64,000 nucleotides of DNA from Lactifluus volemus (GCA_022376515.1 WTXI01000029.1:62001-126000), one strand, 5' to 3'; counted from the first letter of the stretch, positions 1 through 11,446 are shown. Numbers and translations: made by a program. Notes: generated by a model not told the origin, from the letters alone.

Positions 1-30
1 CAGGGCGTGCGCTCCTTGGGTCGTGGTGAA
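1..30 (+). pseudogene. Arp2 C-terminal fragment (cassette 1)
   Basis: The first 30 bases read QGVRSLGRGE in frame 1. This matches the C-terminal end of the two longer Arp2-like fragments at 6.6 kb and 11.4 kb. The following 200 bases are also shared with the flanks of those fragments, so this is the edge of the same repeated cassette. Only the tail lies inside the window, so it could belong to a longer copy outside it. Confidence 0.6.
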
Positions 31-627
31 ATTTGAGCAGCTACGTAGACCGTAGAATGGATGTACCTGTGTCATCACTAAGAAACGCCTTATACTGCTG
101 TTCAGAGTTACGACACAAGATGGTTCCCCCATCTGGCAAGCTGTGGTTATCCGTGGAAATGTCGTTATATTATCGATAACACGATCGCGGTAAACGTCAC
201 AATGTACGCACCTGCGTGGCGATTCAATATTCAGTGCAAGTTCTGAGCGATTGATATCGATTGAGCAAATTCTACATACACACTATCCCAGACAGAGAAT
301 GAAGCACAAAACGACGGAGAAAGATAAATTAAGAAAGAAGGATGTACTAAAAAGAGACTGGTATGGGAGTAACTTTGGGAGACCGTGCCGTGTGAGAGAT
401 GAGCGCTGAGCTGGTGGGAAATAGTTGTGAATCAGGCGAGAAGTGGTAGAGCCGCGTATGGATACGAAACGTAACACAAGACTTGAACACGCAAAAAGCT
501 GAGTTTGCTTTCATCGTCTGCAGTCACACTTTAGCCTCGAGACACTGATCAGAGACAGACAACTTACCAACATTGGTTACCGTCATCACATTCATAATAA
601 CATACAGCTTTGTCCAAATTTTTAATT
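31..627. other. Duplicated 3' flank between Arp2 remnant and DUF6535-A
   Basis: No gene is visible. The sequence aligns by eye with 6672-7215 and with 11466-12422 once the insertion there is removed. It should contain the 3' UTR of DUF6535-A on the minus strand. On that strand a GTAAG donor and a CTGCAG acceptor bound a 60-base segment (518-577). The same pair is conserved in three other copies, so a 3'-UTR intron is likely. Confidence 0.6.
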
Positions 628-3395
628 CTACTGCGGACGATCAACGTCGAAAGGCGGTGCCATGTTGGCAGGATGCCGCGAAAGGTCTGTAGCAGTGTCA
701 AGGGCCGGCGTTGCTCCTTCGTGTGCCTGTTGTGAGGTCTCAACCATATTGGAAATCTCTGGAGTTCGGGAGTTGTCATGGGTATCGAGCGTTGCATCAT
801 TCTCTGGCAAGTTTGATTGCGAATCGGAGGTCATCAGCGGAGGTGTGAAAGAGATTTCCGGAACCGGGCCTTGCGTCAACAATCTTGAACTATGAATAAT
901 TAGATTGATTTGTGAAGTGGGAGAGGCCGACTCAGAGGATATCAGGGGATGAGGAAGCGTGTCATTGGAGACTGGTACAGGTGAAGGCGATGATGGAGTA
1001 TCAGGTACCATGGAAGGAGGGACAACCTGCAAGTCCGTGATGTTGACGGAACTGCCAGAAGGCAGCGACGGAGAGATCGCAGTCGAGGCTACCATTGCGG
1101 GTTGAGTATCAGATTCCGAGTTGTCCATGGGCGAGATGACTGGCGTGTCAGCATGACTTTCTGTTGCAATGGTGAGTGCTGGGTCAGGTAAAGTAGGGGC
1201 AAAGTCGTTGTTTCCAACATTGACAGGGGAAGAGAGGTGGGAAGATTGGATGATTGGGGTAGCATGAGGTACGCCATGTGAAGACGACTGTTCTGTGAAA
1301 TGTATGCCGTCATGATCTCGGTTAAATGCGGGGAAGGATGGCGCGATGTTGTTCAGATTGGCATCGGGAGGGTGAATGGTATCGTCTGTTGTGCCGTCGG
1401 AATGATGGCCCGGGACGTTACACAATGGGTACGAGGATAGCCGGAGAAGGATGAGGTCAGAATCATCGGTGGAAGCATCGAAAGCGGTCGGGACAGCATC
1501 GGTGCCTTGATGTAAAGCGATGAAATGATGCCGATTGGGTCTCAGAACATATTTAGACATATAAGATCCAGAATTACACAATTGGTTCCACAAAGCACAG
1601 AAGTTGTGCTGCAGTCCGGGAAGAGTATTTCGAATGTCGAATTTGGAAATGATCGGTTGAATCTTCTCCAGCAGTATTACGGACGACCAATAATGCTCGT
1701 AATCGAAGCGAAACATTTGGCGAGCGAAGTGGATCCAGTTGGCGAGCAACACGCTGTCGCCATGTGCGAGGTAATCTTGGAGAACATCTTCTGATATCGT
1801 TAACTGATCCATCACAAGCACCTTCCAACGATCATCGCGTTCTGCACTTGCAATGATCCCAGCAACTAACATCTGTGCATGTAAAGTGGTTACGCCGTTG
1901 ATACTATGGCATCGGCTTCTGATTAAATGTCCCATTTGAACGGACTGCAACACTCCGTCCATGGCAGGCAGACCAAAAACATGTGAGAGGAAACTGAAAG
2001 ACGGAAATAAGCAGCCGAGTGTATCGAGAGCCTGCATGCAGAGTATGAATCGCCTTTCTTGCATATTCTCAGAGAGCAAACGAGATGAGAAAGTACGGAT
2101 CAAGAATCCTTCGCAAGCCTCAGTCAAAACCCAAATATTTAGTTTGGCAAGTATTCGTGTGGGTTCGTGGACCACTTGTGAGGTACAGAAGGCAGGGATT
2201 GCCTCGAAGAACTGCTCCAGCTCGCGGTCTTCATCAAGAGCATCGAATGTCCATTTCAAAACTTGACCGTCGATTTCCGCTGACATTTTCGAGGCAGCTT
2301 CTTGGGCTGTCTTCACTATACCCCACGAGGTCCGTTTGCGATAAGCTTCCCGCATCGCATAAAAGCGTCTATAGGTTGTCCTGGTGAAATAATCAAAGGA
2401 AAGTGTGACGAAGGCGAGAATGCGGAAGACTTCGTATCGCACGCCATTAAGAAGGAACCAGGCTGAGAAAGTAAGAGGCGCATAGTAGGGGCTGTCATGA
2501 CGGAAGATTGGCAGCAACGCGATGCATCCATATATCCCTCCAGAAAACCCGATCCACCAAGCAACGATACTGAAGGTGGTGTGATTGATGTTGAACAAGA
2601 AAACAAGAAGGCCGGAAAAGAATAGGAACAGGGAAGCGTGTAACAAGGTCGGCAAAGTCTCAACTGCCAAAGGAAGATGAAACTTTTCGACACCATCTGC
2701 GAAGAACGAACGGATTCGTGCTCGTTTGTGTGGACTCAATCGCGGTGGTTGAGTGACCGTGAGGTATCGACGGGCCCACTGCTGTAACAATGTCGTCAGA
2801 AGTGCACCTGTAAGACTGATGACCAAGCTCAGGAACCATAGTGAATTGACCCAGATTGCGTATCTCGGTGGAGAGAATGGGGGCGGAGTAGCTGGAGTGG
2901 CAAGGGTCGACGCGCGAGATATGTTCGGGTCGGCGAGAAGTTGATAGATGTTGGCGAGATAGAACGCAGCGGTATCCTGTGGATTTGGCCTCAAGTCTTG
3001 GATTGACACTGCTAGCAATGCCGCAACTGCAGCAGAGAATAAACCGGTCTACAATGTTCACGTTGGTCACTACGCTCAAATGTGTGGCATGAAGAACTGA
3101 CGAAAATGAGGATGCCGTCTGCATCCTTTTGCCAGCGATCGGCCATTTTATTATCTTCCTCTTGCGACATTTTCACGTACATGTTGAAAATGGGTTCAGA
3201 CCCATCACTAAATGTGGACTGGCCCTGTGAGGATTGATGTTGTTCTGACCGAGGGACATCGGGATTTCCGGCTGTAACGAGTGACAGAGCTCTGAAGCTG
3301 AGGATATAAAGGAGGGTAGAGGATGACGTACTTGTGTCTATTCTCTCATCGCCTGTATCCCCCACTGGGATGATTGGGTGAGCAGATTGGGACAT
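628..3395 (-). CDS. DUF6535 membrane protein, copy A
   Basis: Three exons fit: 3332-3395, 3102-3271 and 628-3048, giving 884 residues with no break. The start MSQ is shared by most copies. The N-terminal block (residues about 50-100) has the DUF6535 pattern: MYVKM, then ADRWQKDADGILIF, then a first membrane segment GLFSAAVAALLAVS. Further hydrophobic segments lie near residues 148-166, 212-230, 238-258 and 271-293. After them come a soluble region with the motif LAHGDSVLLANWIHF, then a long Ser/Pro/Thr-rich, probably disordered tail. The function of DUF6535 is unknown; localisation in a membrane is inferred. This copy and copy B are the cleanest of the eight. The gene is read away from an upstream region that in the sister cassettes is shared with did2. 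Confidence 0.9.
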
Positions 3396-3524
3396 CAAAG
3401 GTTTATATAGATTGAGAGATGGTGCGATGAGACAAGGCAGGCCGATGCCCTTGAGCCTGAGCGTCAATCCACTTATTAATAAACAAAGCGCTGCATTCCG
3501 GCTCCGGACCTTGACATTTACCTT
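3396..3524. promoter_or_regulatory. Truncated DUF6535/did2 intergenic promoter, copy A
   Basis: This 130-base stretch matches the head-to-head DUF6535/did2 spacer of cassettes 2 and 3, including the string GCGTCAATCCAC. A TAAACAAAG box (3480-3488) resembles a forkhead site. Similarity to the did2 side stops near 3524, so did2 is missing from this cassette. A TATATAAAC string lies only about ten bases upstream of the DUF6535 ATG. Confidence 0.5.
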
Positions 3525-4601
3525 TCTTCACACCAACTTGGGAGGTCGAAACTTCGCGCTGCAAGTCGCGTCGCAGATGCTGCATCCGCCCTCGTCGCTG
3601 CCTACAGCGCCTCCGCTTCACGAACTCCTTGGCGGGACACTGCTCATCTCACTGTGAGTACAGTTCGGCACGGACGCGCCATCCCTACGCGTGTAACGAC
3701 ACACCGGACGTCGGCGCATGTGCCAGCTGTTCGCGTATGGCGTCCGACATTGGATCACACCGGCGCTGCAGCACCACCTCGAGGGATTCGCGCCTCGTGA
3801 TTGGCCTCGAGCGCGTCTTCGCTTTTCACGGCGGGCGGGCACGAGGTACTCCATCGATCAGATCGCTGCCACCGCGAGGACCAAGGACGGCATCGAGAAT
3901 ACAACGCCTGCCTGGCGGGGTGCATGAGGATTTCATGGATGTGTTTGAGTCTCGGAGAGGCGAGGGAGGGGACTACCATCAGCTTGAAGCTTGTCGTGTC
4001 GTGGATGTCGGAGACACAAGCTGTGAAAGGTATCTAGTCCGACGTCACGGTATGGCCTCATCACCCGTAGCTTGTGCAGCGGAAGTGGTGTAATTTATTT
4101 GAAGAATACTGTAATTTGGGTCTCGAAGATAATCTCATCCTTACAAAAGCCATTCCCGTCAGGTGGTTTCTGATTCCACCGGGTGTTGGTCAGATTGCAC
4201 AGAGTAATTTACTGCCATATATAAACCACGCCAGGACGGTCATTGAATACCCGAGGCTGTCCCTCGACTCGTCCCCACCTCCAAACAATCTCAGCCCTCT
4301 CATCTTCCCGCATTGTCTCGTATAAACGCAAGGAGTATGTGAATGATCCCGACTGTGAAGGCGACAATTCCACTCCTCATATGAGCATGTGAGCGTATGA
4401 AATAAACCGGGACTGCTCTTGAACGCACTAGACTCAAAAGTACCAACCCAGTCAAAATACTGGTGTATCGACAATGCCACAGGATAGGATGGGTCATGCT
4501 GGCCATCCATATCCGAGTCTGAAGCATGGTTACATGCCCTCACGACTGGTAGGCTTAAGGAATCAAGCCTGGAATCCATGAGGACGAGCGACACCTGAGA
4601 T
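3525..4601. other. Unique GC-rich spacer, no recognised gene
   Basis: The stretch breaks the cassette pattern and is not seen elsewhere in the window. Several short open frames overlap on both strands between 3.6 and 4.1 kb, a by-product of high GC, and none has a convincing family match. The part from 4.19 to 4.60 kb lies downstream of the next gene. It could hold further exons of that gene, but I cannot place splice sites with confidence. Confidence 0.5.
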
Positions 4602-5248
4602 CTACGACAAATATCTGTCATTGATCCGCGAGATGTTAAAGTGCAAAACATACGGAGACATTTGCTCTGAAAAGGAACTCAACGTAGTGAGGGCATGGGC
4701 AACCAAGGACATGTATGAGGTGAGGGTGTAACTATTCAACTGCATCAACAAAACGCGGGAACCGTGTGTTGAAGAACTTACAGGTGGGAATTCTCCTGGT
4801 CAAGAAAATATGAAGAGAACTCGTGAAGCAGTAAAAGACAAGGCGATGCAATTTCTAGTTGAGACGGTGCTGTCTCAGGTTGTGAGACCCTTAGCATCGA
4901 GAGAGCTAACGATGCGTGATGTGGGGTGGATGGGTAGCTGGAGCAAGCTTAGTCGATCTGGTGTAAGGGAGCGTGAATGAGGAATACAAACAATACATCC
5001 ACCCTGGACAAAACTTGAGAGACAGCACCATATCCCCCGCACTCGTTGAGCCAATCGTCGTTGAGGTCGCGCAAAGCTATGATAAAGTTATCTCGGGATG
5101 GCGATAAGAGGATGGCTCTTGTGCCTGGACGGTTCGCGAGGTGAGTCAAGCAAAGATAAATGGGTGCAGAGGCATGATATGGTCCTTTAAGAAGCAAGGT
5201 GGTAAACTCGGGTAGCGTAGGGCTTGGCAGCGGAAACACCGTCGTCAT
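4602..5248 (-). CDS. Hypothetical protein, 180 residues, three exons
   Basis: Exons 4992-5248, 4782-4937 and 4602-4731 join with GT-AG introns of 54 and 50 bases and stay open over 181 codons. I chose the inner start MTTVFPLPSPTLPEF; an in-frame ATG lies 14 codons upstream. Visible features are a leucine-rich first 40 residues, the string GTRAILLSPSRDNFIIALRD, the string YPSTPHHASLALSMLR, and a helix-rich end. The alternation of hydrophobic strands with short conserved turns recalls RecA-fold accessory proteins, but there is no Walker motif and I do not assign a family. It is unique in the window and sits between two copies of the repeated cassette, so it probably marks the original locus or a rearrangement boundary. 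The true 3' end may be further downstream. Confidence 0.55.
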
Positions 5249-5491
5249 CGGGTCCGGTTTTAGCCTGAGCCACAGTTTAAGAATCCGCATTTCACATCTT
5301 GTCCTCCAACCTCCAGAGTCATCGACTCGAGCCAGTCAAGGCAACATCAAGGTGCTAACCATTCATGCAAGTTGACAATTGAGCCTATCATCGCGTAACT
5401 CCCCCCAAGTCCCACCTCGCCCGTCGCGACCAAAGCTCCCAAAGCTCAACTCGGATATCACTGACCAGGCTATGGAAGATACTCGCGGATA

Positions 5492-6671
5492 GCCTGACAC
5501 TCTATACCCAAGGTGCGCCCCTTTCTCCCCGTCCTTCCCATTCCTACCTCGGCCGCGTCACCATGTGCAAATAGAACGGGCTTTCGTCGGAGTCTTTTCC
5601 GCTGCTGCCTCACTTTCGGAAGAGGCTGTCATGGAGATGCCGGCAGGAGGAGGGCTCGAAAAAAGAAAGGAGAGCAGTGCTGATGTTGAGGATTAACTTC
5701 TGCAGGCCTGACGACTGGCGTTGTGGTCGACAGCGTGACGCATATCGTTTCGGTATATGACGACTTTGCGCTACCCCATCTCATGAGGCGACTCTATATC
5801 GCCGGGAGCGACGTCACGCGGTATCTAATCAAGCTCCTGCTCATGCGCGGGTACTCCTTCAACCGCACGACCCAACTTTGAGACCGTTCGGGAGATCAAG
5901 GAAAAGCTTTGCTGCGTCAGGTATGTATTATATTATCCACTTATGGATTACTCGCGTGCGTCGTTGAATCTGGCTTCTAGCTATGACCTCGACATGGACA
6001 CCCAATTGGCACAGGAGTCCACCACGCTGGTGGAGAGCTACATCGTGAGATAGACCCGTGACGTCTTGGCTTCCGATATCTTTGAACCTTCTAACTTTGT
6101 GATATCGCATTCGTCAGCTTCCCGATGGCCGAACGATCAAGGTCAGCTCTGAACAGTTCTCGGCGCCCGCGTGCCTGTCCCAGCCACACCCAGTCGACAT
6201 CGAGCAACCGGGCGTTGCGGAGATGCTGTCGAGATGATCAAGAGTTCCACGGTCGACATCTGCACGAAGCTGTACAAGCACATCGTGCTCTCTAGCAGAT
6301 CGAGCATGTACCCCCGCCTCCCTAGCAGCTTCGAAATAGAAATGAAGCAACTGTACCTCACGCGCGTGCTCAATCGCGACCCTTCGCATCTCGATGTACG
6401 TCCAGTCCTTGTCTCTCGTCATCGTCACCTCTCTGTTCTTTCCCCCTCCTCTTTTCATATGGCGCTGACGTGGCGCTACACTTTCTTTTTATCCCTTCAG
6501 AAATTCAACATTCATATCGAGGACCCTCCGCGCAGGAAGCACATGGTCTTTCGGGGGTGCCATTTTGGCGGACATCATGAAGGCACGAGAAGAATTTTGG
6601 GTATGAAGAGAAGAGTGGTACGAGCAGGGCGTGCGTTCGTTGGATAAATTGGGTCGTGGTGAAAGTTGAGC
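5492..6671 (+). pseudogene. Arp2 (actin-related protein 2) pseudogene, 3' two thirds
   Basis: The piece begins in an exon reading LTLYTQ, then an intron from 5513 to 5705. The next exon matches the Arp2 region [24 protein letters not shown] and [14 protein letters not shown]. Later exons read [25 protein letters not shown] and [11 protein letters not shown]. Introns are kept, so this is a DNA-level duplicate and not a retrocopy. It is dead: the 5' part of the gene is absent, and there are several stops and frame breaks (near 5880, 6230 and 6560). Intact Arp2 is an Arp2/3 complex subunit that nucleates branched actin; this fragment cannot encode it. Confidence 0.85.
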
Positions 6672-7215
6672 AGCTATGTAGACCGTAGAGGGGATGGATG
6701 TACCTGTATCATTACTTACAGACGCCTTATCGTGCTTTTCAGAGTTAGGAGTCAAGATGGGTCCCCATCTGGCAAGCTGTGGTTATCCGCCGAAAGAACT
6801 AGCTCGAAAAATTGTCGTTGTACTATCGATAAAACAATTGCGGTAAACACCACAACGTACGCACCCGGGCCCTGCGTGGCGATTCAATATTCTGCGCAAG
6901 CTCTGGGGAATTGATTGAGCAAAAAGTCTACATACGCACTATTACAGACAGAAAGCACAAAACGACAGGGCAATATAAATCAAGAAAGAAGAATTGAACT
7001 GGTACGGGAGTAAAATTGGGAGACCGTGCCACGTGAGAGAAACATAGAGATGAGCTAGTGAGAAGTATTTGTGAATCAAGACAGCCGCGTATGAATATAC
7101 AAGACTTAAACACGCCTAGTGGAGCTGAGTTCGCTTTCATCATCTGCAGTCACGCTTCAGCCTTGACACGACTCAGAGACAAACCAGCTTACCGATATCC
7201 AAATACATTTCGATC
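6672..7215. other. Duplicated 3' flank between Arp2 pseudogene and DUF6535-B
   Basis: Same arrangement as 31-627. No gene is visible. On the minus strand a GTAAG donor and CTGCAG acceptor bound a 49-base segment (7144-7192). It begins 23 bases after the DUF6535-B stop and is the probable 3'-UTR intron of that gene. Confidence 0.55.
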
Positions 7216-9952
7216 TTACTGTGCACGATCAACGTCACGAGGGGGTGTTGTGTCGACGAGATGCTCAGGCTGTGCAAGGTCTGCAGCCAGGGAGTTGTCG
7301 AACGCTGCATCATTCTCTGACAAATTTGCCAGTGATTGCGAACCGGAGGTCACTTGTGGGGATGTGAAACAGATTTCCGGAATTGAGCCTAGCGTCAACA
7401 ATCTTGAACCAGGAGTAATTAGCTCGATTTGCGATGTGGGAGATCTGGCCGAGGACATCAGGGGATCCGCAGGAACCGTGTCACTGGAGACTGGTACACG
7501 TGAAGACGATGGTGGAATGCCAGGTACCATCGAAGGAGGGTCACCATCCAACCCTATCTTGTACAGCCGATTGACGGCACCACTAGATGAGAACGACGGA
7601 GAGACCGCCGTCGAGGCTACCATGGCGGGTCGAGTATCAGATTCCGAGTCGTCCATGGGCAAGATAACTGGTGCGACAGCGTGACTTTCTGTCGCAATGT
7701 TAAGGGCTGGGTCAGGTAAAGTAGTGACAAAGTCGTTGTTTCCAACATCGACTGGTGGAGAGTGGGAAGACTGGATGATTGGGGTAGCATGAGGTACACC
7801 ATGGGGAGACGACTGTTCTGTGAGATGTATGCGGCTATGAGTTGGGTTGAATGCGGTTAAGGATGGTACGTCAGGCTGTGCAAGGGCGATGGTGTTCAGA
7901 TTTGGACCGGGAGGGTGAATGAGTGAATGAGTGGTGTCATCTGTTGCGCCATCGGAATGATGACCCGGGACGTTACACAATGGATACGATGATAAGTGGC
8001 GCAGGATGGGGTCAGAATCATCGGTGGAAGCATCGAAAGGGGTCGGGACAGCATCGGTGCCTTGATGTAAAGCGATGAAATGATGCCGATTGGGTTTCAG
8101 AACAGAATTAGTGAGATAATAAGATCCGGGATTACGCGATTTGTTCCACAAAGCACAGAAGTCGTGCTGCAGTCCAGGAAGAGTATTTCGAATGTCGAAT
8201 TTGGTAATGATCGGTTGAATCGCCCACAGCACTACAGACGCCCACCCAAACTCGGGGTTGGAGCGAAGGAGCCGGTGAGTGATGTGGATCCAGTTGGCGA
8301 GCAATACGCTGTCACCATGTGCGAGGTAGTCTTCGAGAACATCTTCTGATATCTGTAACTGGTCCATCACGAGCACCTTCCAACGATCATCGCGTTCTCG
8401 TACACTTGCAATGCTCCCAGCAACTAATGCTTGTGCAGATACGGCGATTTCGAGATCGCTACTATGGCATTGTCTTCTCAGTACGTGTCCGATTTGAGCG
8501 GACTGCAACACTCCGTCCATGGCAGGCGGACCAAAAACCTGTGAGAGGAACTCGAAAGACGGAAATGAATGGCCGAGTGTATTGAGAACCTGCATGCAGA
8601 GTATAAACCGCTTTTCTTTGATCCTCTCAGAGAGCAAACGAGACGAGAGAGTACGGATCAACAATCCTTCGCAAGCCGCAGTCAAAACCCAATCACCCAG
8701 ATTGGCAAGCATTCGCCTGGGTTCGTGGACCACTTGTGAGGTACAGAAGGCAGGGATTGCCTCGAAGAACTGTTCCAGCTCGTGGTCTTCGTCCAGAGCC
8801 TCAAATGTCCATTTCAAAACATGACCGTCGATTTCCGCTGACATTTTCGAAGCACGTTCTTGCGCTGTCTTCACTATACTCCACGAGGTCCGTTTGTGAT
8901 AAGCTTCCCGCATCGCATCAAAGCGACCATAGGTTGTGCTGGAAAAATAATCAAAGGAAAGTGTGACGAAGGTGAGAATGCGGAAGACTTCGTAAAGCAC
9001 GCCATTAAGAAGGAACCAGGCTGAGAAAATAAGAGGCGCATAGTAGGGGCTGTCATGACGGAAGATTGGCACCAACGTGATGCATCCATATATACCTCCA
9101 GTAAGCCCAACCCACCAAGCAACGATACTGAACGTGGTGTGATTGATGTTGAACAAGAAAACAAGAAGGCCGGAAAAGAATAGGAACAGGGAAACGTGCA
9201 GCAGCGTCGGCAACGTCTCAACTGCCAAAGGAAGATGAAACTTTTCCACTCCATCTGCAAAGAACCAACGGATTCGTGCTCGCTTGTGTGGACTCAATCG
9301 CGGTGGTTGGGTGACTGTGAGGTATCGACGTGCCCACTGCTGTAACAGTGTTGCCAGAAGCGCAGATGTAAGACTGATGACCAAGCTCAGGAACCAGAGT
9401 GAATTGACCCAGATTGCGTATCTCGGTGGAGAGAACGGGGGTGGCGTAGCTGGGGTGGAAAGGGTCGATGCAAGAGATACGTTCGGGTCAGCGAGAAGTT
9501 GATAGATGTTGGCAAGATAGAATGCGGTGGTATCCTGTGGATTTGGCCTCAAGTCCTGGATTGACACCGCGAGCAATGCCGCAACTGCAGCAGAGAATAA
9601 ACCGGTCTACGGTGTTCATGTTAGTCACTACTCTCGAGTGCATGGGGGTAACATGAAGAACTGACGAAAATGAGGATACCGTCTGCATCCTTTTGCCAGC
9701 GATCGGCCATTTTGTCATCTTCCTCTTGGGACATTTTCACGTACATGTTGAAAATGGGTTCAGCGCCATCACTAAGGGTGGGCTGGCCCTGTGTCGATTG
9801 ACGTTGTTCTGACCGAGGGACATTGGGGTTTCCGGCTGTAAAGAGTGACAGAGTTCTGTGAAGCTAATGATATAAAGTAAGATGAAGGATGACGTACTTG
9901 TATCTATTCTCTCATCCTCCACTTGAACGATTGTGTCAGCAGGTTGGGACAT
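7216..9952 (-). CDS. DUF6535 membrane protein, copy B
   Basis: Exons 9898-9952, 9666-9835 and 7216-9606 join without a break to 871 residues. The protein is collinear with copy A through the DUF6535 block, five hydrophobic segments and the soluble domain (LAHGDSVLLANWIHI, then TLPGLQHDFCALWN). Much of the difference is in the tail, which is rich in Ser, Pro and Thr, and in exon 1, which is nine bases shorter. The string SSYPLCNVPGHHSDG at the start of the tail is conserved in most copies. It faces a did2 pseudogene across a 123-base spacer. Its intact frame suggests it is expressed or was duplicated recently. Confidence 0.9.
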
Positions 9953-10075
9953 CAAAGGTTTATATGGATTGAGAGATGGTGCGATGATACAAGGTAGACA
10001 AATACCCTTGAACCTGAGCGTCAATCCACGTAACAAAGTGGTCCGGACCGCGGCCACAGTCAGTCATTGACATCA
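9953..10075. promoter_or_regulatory. Head-to-head promoter DUF6535-B / did2 pseudogene
   Basis: The 123 bases between two divergent ATGs must hold both promoters. The conserved GTCAATCCACG string is followed by GTAACAAAG, one A short of the forkhead-like GTAAACAAAG found in cassettes 3 and D. The did2 side ends with CAGTCAGTCATTGACATCA just before its ATG. Confidence 0.5.
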
Positions 10076-10698
10076 ATGAACAATCTCGAGAGTGAGTAAC
10101 TAGTTTTCATCTCCGCAATGGTAACTTATTGCTCCTAGAGACACCTTTTCAACTCAAGGTACTCCTTCACTCTACCATAATCTCTTCTCAAACACCAAAA
10201 CTAATTATCTCTGCAGTTCACAGCAAAGTCATTGAATCGCCAAGCAAAGAAGGCACAAAAGGATGAGAATGTGGGGAAGACACGACTGAAAAGGTATGTA
10301 TGTATATTTGAAGGGCCCACTCACAACTGAATTCTTAATCTATTTGGACGCAGGCGTTGCAGCAGGGCAACAATGATGGCGCGCGGATATACGCCTCGAA
10401 CGCAAGCCGAAAGAAGAGCGAGTCGCTCAACCTGCTCCGCCTCGCGAGCCGCATCGATGCGGTAGAGAGTAGGGTCGAGACTGCGGTGATGATGCGATGG
10501 AAGACGCGATGGGCGGTATCGACGCCTCAAGACCAAGTGGACTCGCTCATGCGTCAAATGGCGGAAGAAGCCAACATTGAATTGCAACAAGACCTCGCGG
10601 ACAGGGAGGTGCCGAGCGTCGCCCCTCGCGAACGTAGCGCCGTGATCGGAGAGGAGGACGGCACCGATCGGTTGCGCGCGCTGCGGCCTGCCACGTAG
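10076..10698 (+). pseudogene. did2 (CHMP1) pseudogene, internal deletion
   Basis: Exon 1 (10076-10091), exon 2 (10139-10158), exon 3 (from 10217) and exon 4 (from 10354) are collinear with the intact gene at 15.3 kb. Two lesions mark it as dead. One A is missing at the end of exon 3 (CTGAAAAG against CTGAAAAAG), which shifts the frame. A larger deletion joins exon 4 after ETAV to the late part of exon 5 at [11 protein letters not shown], removing the end of exon 4, the intron and the start of exon 5. The deletion removes part of the ESCRT-III core helices but keeps the C-terminal MIM-like end [10 protein letters not shown]. Confidence 0.85.
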
Positions 10699-10725
10699 GG
10701 CGCCATCTCGGTGCGGTGGTCCCCC

Positions 10726-11446
10726 AATGCTGACGCTTTATGCGCAAGGTGCGTTCTACTACCTCTTTCTCCCTGTCCTCCCTATTCCTACCTGGCTTTC
10801 GTCAGAGTCGTTTCCGCTGCTGCCTCGCTTTTGGCAGAGGTTGTCATGGAGATGCCGGCAGGAGGAGGTCTCGCAAAAAGAAATGGGTGCAGCCCCGATG
10901 TTGAGGGTTAACTTTTGTAGGCCTCACGACCGGCGTTGCGCTTTAACTCTGGTTCGAGGCGCCCGAGTGCATCTTCCAGCCATACCTGGTCGACATCGAG
11001 CAACCGGGCATCGCGGAGATGCTCTCCGAGACAATCCAGAAAGCGGCGTTCGACGTCCGTGTGGAGCTGTACAAGCACATCGTGCTCTCCGGTGGATCGA
11101 GCATGTACCCCGCCTCGAAAAAGAAATGAAGCAACTGTACTTCACGCGTGTGCTCAATCGTGACCCTTCGCGTCTGAATGTACGTCCGGCCCTTGCCTTT
11201 CGTCACCATCACCTCTCTGTTCTCCCCCCTCCCCCCCTTCTTTTTCCATATGGCGCTGACCTTTTTTTCTTTTCAGAAATTCAAGATTCGTACCGAGGAC
11301 CCGCAACGCAGGAAGCATATGGTCTTCCCTGGGGGTGCCGTTTTAGCGGACATCATGAAGGCACGAGAAGAGTTTTGGGTATCAAAGAGGAGTGGTACGA
11401 GGAGGGCATGCGCTCGTTCGATATATTGGGTCGTGGGGAAAGTTGA
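10726..11446 (+). pseudogene. Arp2 pseudogene, shorter copy (cassette 3)
   Basis: It starts with an exon reading MLTLYAQ, followed by an intron, then GLTTGV. A deletion relative to the 5.5-6.7 kb copy runs from there to [19 protein letters not shown]. The exon then reads [16 protein letters not shown] and [16 protein letters not shown]. After another intron it ends KFKIRTED and [18 protein letters not shown]. The deleted residues lie in the actin fold, so no functional protein is possible. It begins immediately after the 3' flank of the did2 pseudogene, which marks the tandem junction between cassettes 2 and 3 near 10723. Confidence 0.8.

Noticed and set aside
2753..2944. Forward frames inside the DUF6535 copies
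   Set aside because: They are antisense shadows of the conserved membrane region, repeated in each copy at the same place.
3629..4093. A forward frame of 154 codons with HEDFMDVFESRRGEGGDYHQ, faintly like the linker of Ty3/gypsy polyproteins
   Set aside because: The similarity covers about 20 residues only, no reverse-transcriptase or integrase motif is near, and overlapping frames on both strands are equally long because of high GC.
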